A DNA stretch of 64,000 bases from Odoribacter sp. AF15-53 (GCF_003479425.1 NZ_QUHC01000008.1:62001-126000), one strand, 5' to 3'; positions 23,693 through 33,857 are shown, numbered from the stretch's first letter. Made by a program: numbers and translations. Notes: a model not told the origin generated them from the letters alone.

Positions 23693-25399
23693 CTATTTTG
23701 CCAATTTATCCGCGGCCATTACTGCCTGATAAGCATTCAAAATCCCACCGGACAGGCATAAATCTTCAAAAAGGAACAAATCCTGAGTCGGTTTCCCGTT
23801 AACCTCTATTCCTTTCTCCACCTCTACCCCCGCCCGGGAAGTCACGGATTCCAACAAGATATCACGTATTTGTGTCCCTGTCAAAGCGGGATAATAAGCC
23901 TTGATTAGAGCAGCCACTCCCGCCACGGAAGCCGCTGCAAGCCCGACACCCGTACCCGTTTGATACGTGTCGCCCGTGTAAGTCGAAAACACGTCCATCC
24001 CGGGAGCGAATAAATCCAGTTCGCGAGCCCCGTAATTCGATCTCATGGAAGGATTGCCCTCCTTGTTGGAAGAAGCCACCACCATCAGGTTCGTCAATTC
24101 CTTCCCTCCCGTCATCCAACGATTCGGGAAAAAAGTCTCTTTAGCCAGATCCCGCGACAGGTCCCACACTGGAACGATCACGAGTATCCCCTTCCCCTCG
24201 GCATATTGCAGAGCCTCGGTTATCCATTTTTTCTGATCTTCGGGATACAACGTGTTCTGTTGCGGCAACACAATCACGTCTGCCTTGTGATCCACGGCAT
24301 ACCGAATGGCAAGGGCCATATCCTTTAAATAAGGTTCACCGCTTCTGCCCGTCACCCGCAATGTCATGATCTCCACCCGGTCGATAATCCCGTCACCACC
24401 CAAGCCGTTACCTCTCTTCGCCCCGATAATCCCGGCTTGCATAGTACCCAAAGCCGCATCGGAAGTCAACAAAACATTATTCCCGTATTTCTTATCGTTT
24501 ATATCCATATAGTTGTCCCCGACGATGTCCTTACGTCCTCCGGGATTAATCGCTTTCAACGCTTTCTCGTAAGCGGCTCGACCACGCTCGACTTGTCCCC
24601 CGGTAGCATACAAATTATAAATATCTTCCCATTTTTCAGTCTTCATGATCGAAAAACCGTAAGCCATAAGCGTGAAAGCCACCTCGCCCAACGAATCACG
24701 GGGAGCTTTAGGATCATAGCAAGTCTGAAATTCTTGCAAGGTTAATTCCTTGTCCGGGAATCGCTCTTTCAACTGCTTGTCGAATTTCAAGGCGTAATCC
24801 CTCAATACATAAGCCAACCCTATCCCTCCGTAGGCTCCGGCCACGGATGACTCACACATGACTTGATTCCGGTAATATTTAAATTCGTCAATATTTTCAG
24901 GCGCGGGCACAGGCATCAATTTATCATCCGCTACCCGGTAATAATTTTTCCCGTCAAAAACATAATCGCCATACTTGTCTTTCAACCGGAAAAATTCACG
25001 ATCCCCTTCCTTTAGCAATGTCTCCATCACTTGCCCGTCTTTTCCTCCAAGGAAGTTCCAACCGTTAATATCATCCACCAACCCGTTTTTATCATCATCT
25101 TTTCCGTTCGCTTTTTCTTTCGGGTTGAACCAGATAGATTGCTTCAAATCCTCGTGTTCCACATCCAATCCCGTCCCGATCAAAGCCACCACGGGCCTTT
25201 TCTTTATTTTCTTTCCTTTCAGGAGATCATAAGCCTTGTTCACCTCGGCTCCATACACCCCGTCCTGATCAAAAGAACAATTGTACCAGTCTAAATCTGA
25301 CTGTTTCTTGGGGATTTGATTGTCCTGCTTGATTAATTGCGCACTCACCGTACAAACGTACAAGCCCAGCACAAGCAATAAAAAATACTTTCTCATCAT
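23693..25399 (-). CDS. S8 subtilase-like protein with all catalytic residues lost
   Basis: The protein has 568 residues with a signal peptide ending TVSAQ. The subtilase frame is clear: VVALIGTGLDVEHEDLKQ (about 70-87), IWFNPKEKANGKDDDKNGLVDDINGWNF, IMTLRVTG, AIRYAVDHKADVIVLP, and NYGARELDLFAPGMDVFST, ending with SVAGVAALIKAYYP. Against the usual motifs, Asp of IDTG is Gly75 and His of HGTH is Leu318. The oxyanion Asn of AAGN is Trp412 and Ser of GTSMA is Gly486. It should therefore not cut peptide bonds. A roughly 200-residue insert between the Asp and His regions is typical of Bacteroidota relatives. It is fifth from the end of locus A's gene order after TlpA. A binding or chaperone role is inference. 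Confidence 0.85.
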   Translation of the reverse strand: MMRKYFLLLVLGLYVCTVSAQLIKQDNQIPKKQSDLDWYNCSFDQDGVYGAEVNKAYDLLKGKKIKKRPVVALIGTGLDVEHEDLKQSIWFNPKEKANGKDDDKNGLVDDINGWNFLGGKDGQVMETLLKEGDREFFRLKDKYGDYVFDGKNYYRVADDKLMPVPAPENIDEFKYYRNQVMCESSVAGAYGGIGLAYVLRDYALKFDKQLKERFPDKELTLQEFQTCYDPKAPRDSLGEVAFTLMAYGFSIMKTEKWEDIYNLYATGGQVERGRAAYEKALKAINPGGRKDIVGDNYMDINDKKYGNNVLLTSDAALGTMQAGIIGAKRGNGLGGDGIIDRVEIMTLRVTGRSGEPYLKDMALAIRYAVDHKADVIVLPQQNTLYPEDQKKWITEALQYAEGKGILVIVPVWDLSRDLAKETFFPNRWMTGGKELTNLMVVASSNKEGNPSMRSNYGARELDLFAPGMDVFSTYTGDTYQTGTGVGLAAASVAGVAALIKAYYPALTGTQIRDILLESVTSRAGVEVEKGIEVNGKPTQDLFLFEDLCLSGGILNAYQAVMAADKLAK

Positions 25400-25503
25400 T
25401 TACAATTATATTATTATACAATACGAAATCATCATGAAGCTAAAAGTTAAAAACTAAAAGCTAAAAACTTACCCGAATCTACATTCCCATTTTCAATCTA
25501 AAA

Positions 25504-26490
25504 TCACCGTTGTCGTGCTTTCAGTATTTCTTCTCTCACCTTCTCTCCCCGTAAACCGCGAGCGACAATACGTCCCTCCTTATCAATCAAAACGATAAAA
25601 GGTATCGAATAGAAACCATAGGCTTTCTGTATCGTGTTGGGAGCATCGCCCACGATGAATCCCTCTTTGTTCCAAAGCATCACCCAGGGTAAATCTTCCA
25701 CATCAAGCATCCGACGCCAATCTTTCTCCCGTTTATCCAGTGAAATACTGATAAATTCCAGATCCTCCCCCTTCAATTCTTTATAAACCGGCAACAGATT
25801 TTTCATTTCTTGCCGACAAGGGCCACACCAAGAAGCCCAAAAGTCCACAAGCACATATTTACCCCGGAAGTCACTTAAACGAACGTTCTTCCCATCCGGA
25901 TCGACATACTCGAAATCATAAGCTTCCGTCCCAATAGCGAATTGTCTCAAACTATCTACCCGGTTTTCCAACCACTTCGCGGAAAGGGCTCCCCGATTCA
26001 CTTCCGGCACTAAATCCAACAACATTTTATTGGGTTCATACGCTTTCATATCAGCCATATAAGCCAAGGCACTATACATCGTTCCCTGCAATTGTCCCCG
26101 GACTTCATCGACCACAGTTTTCTTTCTTTCCGGTACCCATTTCAATAATTCCAGAAAATCATCAATTCCAGTGAACGATAAAGAACTATTATCCGGATTT
26201 TTCTCGTCATAAAATCCCTTGATCGTCACGTCCGTGTTTGTCAGGTAGACCGGTTGTTTCGTGTTCCCGATTGACAAGATGTATAAATCAGGCTCTATCT
26301 CTTTCGGTCCGGACTTAAACCCACCGTCTTTCGCGACCTGTAAGGATAGTAATATATCACCCTTTAGAGATTCTACTCGAATCTCTAAAGGGTTCAATAA
26401 CCGTAACTTCCCGGAGAGAGTAAAAGCGTTCTGCGCGATACCCTCCCCGCAAGTTACCAGAATGAATAATATAATGATTCCTTTCAGCAT
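25504..26490 (-). CDS. TlpA/ResA-like periplasmic thioredoxin
   Basis: The protein has 328 residues with a signal peptide ending EGIAQ. The N-terminal third (about 22-110) is a small beta domain like DUF4369, and a helical linker follows. The thioredoxin domain (about 188-325) has YVLVDFWASWCGPCRQEM with the redox pair Cys222/Cys225 and cis-Pro in YGFYSIPFIVLID. Such proteins reduce or isomerise disulfides in the periplasm. It starts 9 nt after the lipoprotein gene of locus A. A 104-bp A/T-rich gap separates it from the subtilase-like gene; I see no promoter there. Confidence 0.88.
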   Translation of the reverse strand: MLKGIIILFILVTCGEGIAQNAFTLSGKLRLLNPLEIRVESLKGDILLSLQVAKDGGFKSGPKEIEPDLYILSIGNTKQPVYLTNTDVTIKGFYDEKNPDNSSLSFTGIDDFLELLKWVPERKKTVVDEVRGQLQGTMYSALAYMADMKAYEPNKMLLDLVPEVNRGALSAKWLENRVDSLRQFAIGTEAYDFEYVDPDGKNVRLSDFRGKYVLVDFWASWCGPCRQEMKNLLPVYKELKGEDLEFISISLDKREKDWRRMLDVEDLPWVMLWNKEGFIVGDAPNTIQKAYGFYSIPFIVLIDKEGRIVARGLRGEKVREEILKARQR

Positions 26491-26499
26491 AATAAACGA

Positions 26500-27405
26500 C
26501 TAGTTAGCAAGAGCATTCCCGATTGCCTGAAGGTCTATCCCATAGGTATCTTTCATGTGCTTTATCAGGATATCATACCGTTGACGGATCAAACCGTTCA
26601 CGTCTTTCACGGGATTTAATATTCCCTTATTCGTGTAATTGGTTGCCGGATATTCCGCGATCAAATCCTCGTAAGTATTAGAAACAATCGCCTCGACATA
26701 GTATTCCACGTCATTTTCTACTTTAGTACTACGATTGAGGAAACCCCGCCCGTACATGGTTTGATTGGTAATCGCTGTCGCGTAAGTAACGCCATCATAA
26801 AATTCCGCATTCTCGACAATCTTACCATTAGCAAGTATACGTTTCAGGAAAGTCACGTTTACATCGTTCTTGAAAGTGATTTTCTGAGCCTGCGTCATGG
26901 TCAGGATGTTCTCGTTTCCCCAGTTAAACGCAAGACCATCGAAAGTACTATACGTGTTATATAATGTACTTCTACCGGCTGTAGTTCTCCAATCTAATTG
27001 ACCACAAAGGAGCAACTTCAAGGGTAAACAACGAGCCAGCGTGGTATCCGGATACAGGTTCAAGAAAGCCGCTTCCAGCAAATCCAATTGCTGTCCGACA
27101 TAATTTTCGTCTGCATTCGCAGCAATCAATCCGTTCGTGTAAGGGTAAAGAGGATTTCTATCATCCTCGACCGACTCTAACCATCCGGTTACGGACCAGT
27201 AAAGCTCTTTCACTTTAAACTGATACAAAATAAACGTATTGCATCTTTCTTTCCAATTCACGATACGCTGATCGTAATCATGATTACCTTGTGGTACAAT
27301 ATACCCGTTTTCGGGAGTTTCCGTCGGTGACAATGTATCCTCGTCATTGCAAGACACCATCCACACGGAAACGCATATCAATATATATAAAATTTTCTGT
27401 TTCAT
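26500..27405 (-). CDS. SusD-linked lipoprotein, Mx1-like metallopeptidase fold without HExxH
   Basis: The protein has 301 residues and is a lipoprotein by its VWMVSC lipobox. It resembles the putative zinc-binding metallopeptidase family (Peptidase_Mx1) next to SusD genes. Shared wording includes FILYQFKVKELYW, LNLYPDTTLARCLPLKLLL, a GFLN turn, and the ending YGIDLQAIG. The HExxH zinc motif expected in the middle is missing, so catalysis is doubtful. It is most likely a surface partner of the SusCD complex, perhaps a SusE/F-like ligand binder. It follows SusD by 24 nt. Similar lipoproteins are at 34,913 and 47,504. Confidence 0.65.
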   Translation of the reverse strand: MKQKILYILICVSVWMVSCNDEDTLSPTETPENGYIVPQGNHDYDQRIVNWKERCNTFILYQFKVKELYWSVTGWLESVEDDRNPLYPYTNGLIAANADENYVGQQLDLLEAAFLNLYPDTTLARCLPLKLLLCGQLDWRTTAGRSTLYNTYSTFDGLAFNWGNENILTMTQAQKITFKNDVNVTFLKRILANGKIVENAEFYDGVTYATAITNQTMYGRGFLNRSTKVENDVEYYVEAIVSNTYEDLIAEYPATNYTNKGILNPVKDVNGLIRQRYDILIKHMKDTYGIDLQAIGNALAN

Positions 27406-27429
27406 CCTATTTGTTTTCTAAATTCGACA

Positions 27430-28953
27430 TTAACGTTCATTCTGGACCAATAAAGGATTACGATTCAATGCCACGCGGGGAATCGGTAACGCATACCGAG
27501 GGTCGTCTTTTCTCAACGTGATTTCTTCCCGATTATCCGTACTTATGAAATAAGAATGCGTGATACTCGGCATTCCATACCGACGCAAGTCAAACCAACG
27601 ATGATCCTCGAAACACAATTCCCGACGACGTTCATTTTTATAAAATTCGAACAACTCTTCCGCATCCCGGATATCTTTCGGCTCATACGCGACATTACGG
27701 GTGTCGTAACGATGCTCCCGTAGATTATTCAGGTCATCTAATGCCAGTTGACGATAGCTATCATCACCGGAAGCCATGTATTTACGGATGTACACCTCGG
27801 CACGATTCAAATACAATTCTGCCGTACGAATGCCCTTACCACCTATCGTAGTGCTATGCTTTCCTCCTTTAAACGCATAAAGTTGGTAATAAACAGCACC
27901 CGAAGGTTGAATGTAAGCAGAGTTCACAAAATACATGAATGGTCGCAAATCCATATAATTCTCCTTTTCCGTATCATTAACAAATTCATATAATGCCATC
28001 AAATCAGAGGAGACACCAAAAGCCGCCCGATAATTATACCCTCCGGCCGAATACAAGGAACCTATTTCCCCGGTATTACTATAAATCCAAATCACCTCGT
28101 CGCTAGTTTCCACGTTATACACGCCAAAAGGACTTTTTCCCTGCCAGGCAAAAGCAGCATCCTCCGCACTCGCAAGAGCCGTCAACGTGGGTTTCACCGC
28201 AAGTACTTCATTAGCATATTTCAGGGCCTCGTCCCAATTTTCCATATAAAGATACACTCGGGATAAGATGGATTTTGCCGCCAACACACTAATCTTGTAT
28301 TCAGACATCGACAACGGATTCTTCTCCAGTAAATCTACACCTGCAAGCAAATCTTCTTCGATCTGTTTATACACCTCGGCCACCGAATTTCTCGTATAAT
28401 AACCACCCGTTATTTCCATTTCCAATTTCAATGGGACACCCGGATTCTCCTCAGGATTACCGTAGTTATACGGCAATCCGAACAAATTCACCAACGAGAA
28501 ATAATACCATGCCCGCATGGTCAAGGCTTGTCCCCGAAGATTATCTTTATTCACCTGATCACCTTTGACCTGATCTATATGTTCCAAAACCGTATTAGCT
28601 CCCATAATTTTATTGTAATATACCTTCCAAGCATTCACCCGATCATGAGTTCCGGCCCCCTCGTTAAACATCTCGTCATCCCACGAGAAAAGCCGATACA
28701 AATTCTCTATAGGAGCTTCCAGTATTTCCTGGTTCTGGGCTCCAAAACATTCCACGTCATCCGTCAGAAAATCCTGAAAACCTCTTACCGTATTACTCAT
28801 CGGGTATACCTCGCCAACCATGATCTGCATCAAATCATCAATCGACGTTGGACGTACTTCATCCAAACTGGACTCCTCCAGAAAATCGCTACATCCGGCA
28901 AAACTCAGTATGGACAACATCAATAATAATACTCTATATTTCATACTTGTCAT
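27430..28953 (-). CDS. SusD/RagB-family lipoprotein (locus A)
   Basis: The protein has 507 residues. The lipobox is SFAGCSDFLEE. It has the usual SusD parts: an N-terminal segment after SDFLEESS, a TPR-like helical core (LTMRAWYYFSLVNLFGLPYNY), and the C-terminal ERRRELCFEDHRWFDLRRYGMP, then LPIPRVALNRNP. SusD proteins cap the SusC channel on the cell surface and bind the substrate. It begins 9 nt after its SusC. The substrate cannot be read from sequence; the neighbouring redox and protease-like genes suggest peptide or protein rather than glycan. Confidence 0.95.
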   Translation of the reverse strand: MTSMKYRVLLLMLSILSFAGCSDFLEESSLDEVRPTSIDDLMQIMVGEVYPMSNTVRGFQDFLTDDVECFGAQNQEILEAPIENLYRLFSWDDEMFNEGAGTHDRVNAWKVYYNKIMGANTVLEHIDQVKGDQVNKDNLRGQALTMRAWYYFSLVNLFGLPYNYGNPEENPGVPLKLEMEITGGYYTRNSVAEVYKQIEEDLLAGVDLLEKNPLSMSEYKISVLAAKSILSRVYLYMENWDEALKYANEVLAVKPTLTALASAEDAAFAWQGKSPFGVYNVETSDEVIWIYSNTGEIGSLYSAGGYNYRAAFGVSSDLMALYEFVNDTEKENYMDLRPFMYFVNSAYIQPSGAVYYQLYAFKGGKHSTTIGGKGIRTAELYLNRAEVYIRKYMASGDDSYRQLALDDLNNLREHRYDTRNVAYEPKDIRDAEELFEFYKNERRRELCFEDHRWFDLRRYGMPSITHSYFISTDNREEITLRKDDPRYALPIPRVALNRNPLLVQNER

Positions 28954-28962
28954 TTTTATTCA

Positions 28963-31900
28963 TTAGAAACTTAAATTCACGCTCAACGTGTAGGTTTGAG
29001 AAATCGGCTGAGAACCGGTTGCCACCTCAGGGTCTCTCCCCTTAAACTCTTTACTCACGAAGATGAAAGGATTCGACACACTGAACGTAAAGCCCATGTT
29101 TTGTGCAATTTTCCGAATCCGATCCCCGTTTAAATTATAAGACAATGTGATATTATTACATCTCAGGAAAGAAGCATTCACAACCCGTATGTCAGAAAAA
29201 TTATATAACAAATGCGCCCGTTCGGTAGTTGTCGGTAAGACAATCGCACCCCGGTCTCTTGCTGGTAAAGAAGGAATATTCGTGATCTCCTCGTCGCCCG
29301 GCTTACGCCATCTATTCACCAAATCCTTCGGCAAATTATTGTACTCGTAAGGGGTCGTGTTATTCATATCCGAATCGAACACCGTGGCCAAGAACTTTTT
29401 TCCGCCCACTTGCAGATTAAACGAAGCGGATAGCGTCAATTGTTTATATTTAAAAGACGTGGTTATTCCCCCCGTAAAATCAGGATCAAGTTTTCCCATA
29501 TACTTCATATACTCGGTCGCATCCGTTTCCGAATCCGGGTTATTTAAACCTTCCAGATTAAATTCGGGACTTCCGTCCGTAGATGATAATCCGGTATATT
29601 CAAACGCCCAGATTCCGGTCACCGGGTAACCATCTTTTTGCAAAGCACCGGAAGCAGCCGTTTGCCAGCTTTTATTCGTTTCCAGAGAACTTGTAATCTT
29701 GTTATAATTCTTAGAGGAATTCAAGCCTAACGTCCACAAAAAGTTTTTCGTCCGAACCGGAGTCAAGCTAAAACTCAACTCCCAACCGGAATTCTTCAAG
29801 GATCCACCATTCATCGGCATGCTCAAAACTCCATCCTCGTAAGGAAGCTCTCGGCTAACGATAACATCAGTCGTTTTCTTGTGATAATACTCGAAAGAAC
29901 CGGAGATTTTATTTTTCCAGAAAACGAAATCAACCCCAACATCCACGGTTCTCGTCTTCTCCCATTTCAACTTTGGATTAGGCAAACTTCTGATCTTCAA
30001 CAGATACTCCCCTGTTTCCTTGGCATAACCAGCCGAACCGGAAGGGATATAGGCAATCAGGTCAGGACCGGCACTCTCGCTTGCATTTCCCTGGTACCCG
30101 AAAGACGTACGAACACTAAATTCGTTCAGAAAATCCTGGCCTTGCAAGAAATGTTCCCGTCCCATATTCCATCTCAAACCAACAGACCACACTGGCTGGT
30201 AGCGGGCACTCTTGTCCTGTCCGAAACGATTGGAAGCATCGGAACGAATACTCGCATTCAACACGTAACGCTCGTCAAATGTATAGGTGAAAGCTCCATA
30301 AAAAGAAAGCACATTCGACGTGTTATCTTTTATAGTCATTTTCGTATTTTCTTCCACCAATGAATTGGCAATTGTAGCACTTCCCGAATTATTCAATATC
30401 GCACCCGGAGGATTCAACACTGTCTTACCGCGTCCGGGCAGGTATCCGTAAAGCGTCTGGGTGTACCCGTTATACTTGGTACTTTTAACCTCCTGGCCAA
30501 CCATGGCTGTAACCAGATGCAGACCGTAATTTTTCACGTAAGAGAACTGATTCCGCCAAGTATAGGATTCATTCCGATACTCTGCTATTGCCAACTCACC
30601 TCCATGAGGTAATCGGGAACGCTGGTATTCCAAGTCGTTCGGCCCGTAAGCCCCGAATTCATAACCTCGCATCTGAGTAATATAAGCCGAATATTCCGTA
30701 GCCCAAGTCTCCCCGAGCGAAGAAGTATAACCGTAACCAAACGTCGTCTCGAATTTCAATCCTTTAAAAATTTCCCATGTTAAATTCAGGTTGGCATTAA
30801 TAGCACTTGTTCTGTTTTGATTTCCCGTGTTCTCCAATTCATTCAACACGTTATACATGAAACCATTCGAATTTTTATAATAAAAATAATCCCCCTCGTC
30901 ATCATGAGCTGCGATCACCCGGCTTGTTTTAGAAGCATAGGTATAAGGCACGACTTTATTAAAACCGCTCGTTTTAGCCACGCTCCCCGAAAGCTTTCCC
31001 GCAACCTGTATTTTATCCCACAGCTTGGAAGTAACCGTCAAACTCCCTTGATATCTCTCCGAATCGTTTCCTTGGGCCGTACCGTTGTTTTTCGTGAGTC
31101 CGAAAGAGGCATAATAAGTTGCCGTTTCGTTTCCCCCGGATAAACTAAGATTATGACTATGACTAAAAGGATTCTCATATAATAAATCAAACCAATCCGT
31201 GTTCAACACTTCCAATTTCTTCACTCCCGCATTAAATTGATCATAAGAAATTTTCTCTTCTAGATATTGTTGTAATAATCCCTGGTATCCCACGGGACTC
31301 AAACCTTTCGTGGAAACCAAACCTTCCTCGAAGATTTCACGGGAAACATCAACACGTTGTTTGGAATTCATCAGATTCAATTTATCATACGTGACCTTTG
31401 AACCGATAGAAAAATTCCCGGAATAACTAACGGACATACGCCCGGTTGATCCCCTTTTCGTCGTGATCACGATGACTCCATTTGCAGCCTTCACCCCGTA
31501 TATGGCCGTGGCCGACGCATCTTTCAACACAGTTACATCCTCAATGTCAGAAGGATTTAACCAAGAGATAGCACTACCCACGAAGTTACGGATCATATCA
31601 ATATTATCCGGGTCCCGACCAAAAGCAACCAACTCGGTTGCCTTGAAAGGAAGCGGATCTTCCTGGATTATACCATCAACAACCCATACCGGCTCCTGAC
31701 TACCCAATAAGGTGGAAGTACCGCGAACCCGAACTTTCTGTCTCGTCCCGACCAAACCGTCTTGATTCAAGACCACGACTCCCGGAAGTTTACCTTGTAA
31801 AGCCTGCTCCAAAGATTGTGTTCCGTTTAATATCAAATCCTCCGCACTAATCGTACTCACGGAACCCGCCATATTAGATTTTTTGATCACCTGATAACCG

Positions 31901-32538
31901 GTCACCACGACTTCATCCATTTCCTGCGCATCTTCTTCCAACACGACATTCAACTCCTTCTGCCCTCTCCAAAGTACCTGCCTGGTTTTCATTCCCACGA
32001 AAGAAAAGATCAAGGTAACCGTATCCCGTTTCACGGTTGTAAAAGTAAACTCACCGTTGATCCCGGTAGCAACCCCGACAGTCGTTCCCTTTTCCAGAAT
32101 CGTTACACCGGGCAACAACTCGCCTTTTTTATCCTTCACGGTACCCTTGATGACAATCATCTCTTTCTTGTCATCATCGGCACGTTTAATAATCACGGCG
32201 TTCCCGGAAATTTCGTAACGCAACCCGGTATTACGCAAACATTCATCTAAAATCTCGTTCACGGTCTTGTCGGCAACATTCACGGTCAACTTATCCACTT
32301 TAGCGATATCTTGTGTTCCATACATGAACACGAAGTCTGTTTGCTTTTGAATTTCCCAGATCAACTGTTCCAACGTGACTTCTTCCATCTTCAAAGTCAA
32401 CCGATTATTCTGCGAATGTACCGCTGCAGTTAGTTGGAAACAGCTGATTAAAATCAGTATGAGTTTCAATTTCATGACAAATAAGATTTTTTGCCACTTT
32501 CTTCGGTTGAAGAAAATGGTTTCTTGGTTTTTTTTCAT
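28963..32538 (-). CDS. SusC/RagA TonB-dependent transporter with STN domain (locus A)
   Basis: The protein has 1191 residues. A 21-residue basic extension precedes the hydrophobic signal core (second Met in VMKLKLILIL). An STN signalling domain follows at about 45-115 (LTLKMEEVTLEQLIWEIQKQ). Then come a carboxypeptidase-D-like beta domain (IKGTVKDKKGELLPGVTILE), a TonB box region with EVVVTGYQ, and the plug (ASATAIYGVKAANGVIVITT). The 22-strand barrel ends with an aromatic LSVNLSF. The STN domain links import to the FecR/sigma pair encoded upstream. It belongs with the locus B and C proteins (GYQ variant) rather than the usual GYGT type. Confidence 0.95.
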   Translation of the reverse strand: MKKNQETIFFNRRKWQKILFVMKLKLILILISCFQLTAAVHSQNNRLTLKMEEVTLEQLIWEIQKQTDFVFMYGTQDIAKVDKLTVNVADKTVNEILDECLRNTGLRYEISGNAVIIKRADDDKKEMIVIKGTVKDKKGELLPGVTILEKGTTVGVATGINGEFTFTTVKRDTVTLIFSFVGMKTRQVLWRGQKELNVVLEEDAQEMDEVVVTGYQVIKKSNMAGSVSTISAEDLILNGTQSLEQALQGKLPGVVVLNQDGLVGTRQKVRVRGTSTLLGSQEPVWVVDGIIQEDPLPFKATELVAFGRDPDNIDMIRNFVGSAISWLNPSDIEDVTVLKDASATAIYGVKAANGVIVITTKRGSTGRMSVSYSGNFSIGSKVTYDKLNLMNSKQRVDVSREIFEEGLVSTKGLSPVGYQGLLQQYLEEKISYDQFNAGVKKLEVLNTDWFDLLYENPFSHSHNLSLSGGNETATYYASFGLTKNNGTAQGNDSERYQGSLTVTSKLWDKIQVAGKLSGSVAKTSGFNKVVPYTYASKTSRVIAAHDDEGDYFYYKNSNGFMYNVLNELENTGNQNRTSAINANLNLTWEIFKGLKFETTFGYGYTSSLGETWATEYSAYITQMRGYEFGAYGPNDLEYQRSRLPHGGELAIAEYRNESYTWRNQFSYVKNYGLHLVTAMVGQEVKSTKYNGYTQTLYGYLPGRGKTVLNPPGAILNNSGSATIANSLVEENTKMTIKDNTSNVLSFYGAFTYTFDERYVLNASIRSDASNRFGQDKSARYQPVWSVGLRWNMGREHFLQGQDFLNEFSVRTSFGYQGNASESAGPDLIAYIPSGSAGYAKETGEYLLKIRSLPNPKLKWEKTRTVDVGVDFVFWKNKISGSFEYYHKKTTDVIVSRELPYEDGVLSMPMNGGSLKNSGWELSFSLTPVRTKNFLWTLGLNSSKNYNKITSSLETNKSWQTAASGALQKDGYPVTGIWAFEYTGLSSTDGSPEFNLEGLNNPDSETDATEYMKYMGKLDPDFTGGITTSFKYKQLTLSASFNLQVGGKKFLATVFDSDMNNTTPYEYNNLPKDLVNRWRKPGDEEITNIPSLPARDRGAIVLPTTTERAHLLYNFSDIRVVNASFLRCNNITLSYNLNGDRIRKIAQNMGFTFSVSNPFIFVSKEFKGRDPEVATGSQPISQTYTLSVNLSF

Positions 32539-32582
32539 AATTTTGAATGATTAAAAGTGTAACGAACTTTAATTTTAAACGA

Positions 32583-32614
32583 GATGCGTTTCGTGTAGCC
32601 AGCACTGACGCATC
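32583..32614 (-). promoter_or_regulatory. fecR-susC hairpin (locus A)
   Basis: GATGCGT (32583-32589) and ACGCATC (32608-32614) form a 7-bp stem with an 18-nt loop, just after the FecR stop and 45 nt before susC. An equivalent hairpin is found in loci B, C and D. Confidence 0.55.
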
Positions 32615-32620
32615 TTTTTT

Positions 32621-33796
32621 CTATTTAGCACTTGAAATATATAACATATCATCAACTTGTGTAACATTTACTAATCCTGTTTTACGCAACATCTCGACTA
32701 TCGGATTCATATTATCGTACCGATCCAAACGTGCTCCAAGCTGCACCCGCTTCGCCTGATCATCAATAAACCGATATTTAAACCCGTACCATCTTGACAA
32801 ATAAATCATCATATCTTCCAACGTCTCGTTTCTGAAAATAAATTTACCGGAATGCCACGCCGTGTATAAAGAAACATCGACTTCCTTCACCTCCATTTTT
32901 CCCGTTTCTTTTATATAAACTGCCTGTTCTCCTGGCACGAGCATTTTCTCGACCTCCCCGTCTGAAACGGCCACTTTCCCCTCCACCAACGTGGCGGTCA
33001 CATCATGTTCATTCACGTAAGAACGCACGTTAAACGATGTTCCCAACACACGTACATTCATTGAAACGGTTTTCACGATAAAAGGATGAGCCTCATCTTT
33101 CCGAACCTCAAAATAAGCCTCTCCTTCCAACTCCACCACTCTTTGATCCCCTTTAAATATCGTCGGGAACTTCAACTTCGTTTCTGCATTCAAAAACACT
33201 TTCGTCCCGTCCGATAAGGTCAGCGTGTACTCCATTCCCGTCAAAGTCTGAACAATATTCCGAATTTCGGCGGTATCCTTCGCCGTGATCGCCGAATAAT
33301 CAATCCCGGCTGAATCCGTCACTATCGTGGTTCCATCGGCCTCTTCCAATTCGATCGTACGGTCTTTAATAATATCTACCGTACTCCCATCACCCAATAT
33401 CAAACGGGCTCCTGTGGTTCCGGCTGAAATCTGGTACATCACAGGAGTTATCTCTTTCACACCGGAACGATCCAACCAGAAATACACGCCCACGGACAGC
33501 AGAACCAGCACGACAGCCGCATATCTCACGACATTTTTCCATAACGGAATCTTTTTCGTCGGTTCTCCCAATCTTGCATCTATTTTATTCCACACTTCTT
33601 TGGCCTGAAATTTTCGCAGAGCCCTCCTGTTCTCCTCGTATCTATTCGGGTCCAATAGCTTATCGGCAAATACTTTATTATTCTCCCGTTCTTTCACCCA
33701 CTCATCAAACTCCCGTTGATCTTTCTCCGTCTGCGAACCGGTAAACAAAGCCGCCAAAATCTCGGCTATCTTAAAATGTTTCTTCGTTAATCCCAT
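32621..33796 (-). CDS. FecR-family anti-sigma regulator (locus A)
   Basis: The protein has 391 residues. The cytoplasmic N-terminal anti-sigma domain covers about 1-80 (IAEILAALFTG, then FDEWVKERENN). One membrane helix lies at about 89-107. The periplasmic FecR domain has GDGSTVDI, YTLTLSDGTKVFLNAETKLKFP and VELEGEAYFEV. A C-terminal DUF4974 domain ends with the IVEMLRKTGLVNVTQVDD segment. It should hold the partner sigma factor until the STN domain of the loaded SusC contacts it. It is 150 nt downstream of the sigma gene and 80 nt upstream of susC. Confidence 0.93.
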   Translation of the reverse strand: MGLTKKHFKIAEILAALFTGSQTEKDQREFDEWVKERENNKVFADKLLDPNRYEENRRALRKFQAKEVWNKIDARLGEPTKKIPLWKNVVRYAAVVLVLLSVGVYFWLDRSGVKEITPVMYQISAGTTGARLILGDGSTVDIIKDRTIELEEADGTTIVTDSAGIDYSAITAKDTAEIRNIVQTLTGMEYTLTLSDGTKVFLNAETKLKFPTIFKGDQRVVELEGEAYFEVRKDEAHPFIVKTVSMNVRVLGTSFNVRSYVNEHDVTATLVEGKVAVSDGEVEKMLVPGEQAVYIKETGKMEVKEVDVSLYTAWHSGKFIFRNETLEDMMIYLSRWYGFKYRFIDDQAKRVQLGARLDRYDNMNPIVEMLRKTGLVNVTQVDDMLYISSAK

Positions 33797-33857
33797 AATT
33801 CCTTTTTATCGCGTTCACATTAGTATAACAATCTCATTTCAAAACAGGGGTAGTCTG

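Noticed and set aside
26500..27405. Calling the lipoprotein an active zinc metallopeptidase
   Set aside because: No HExxH or alternative zinc-binding triad is visible in the sequence.
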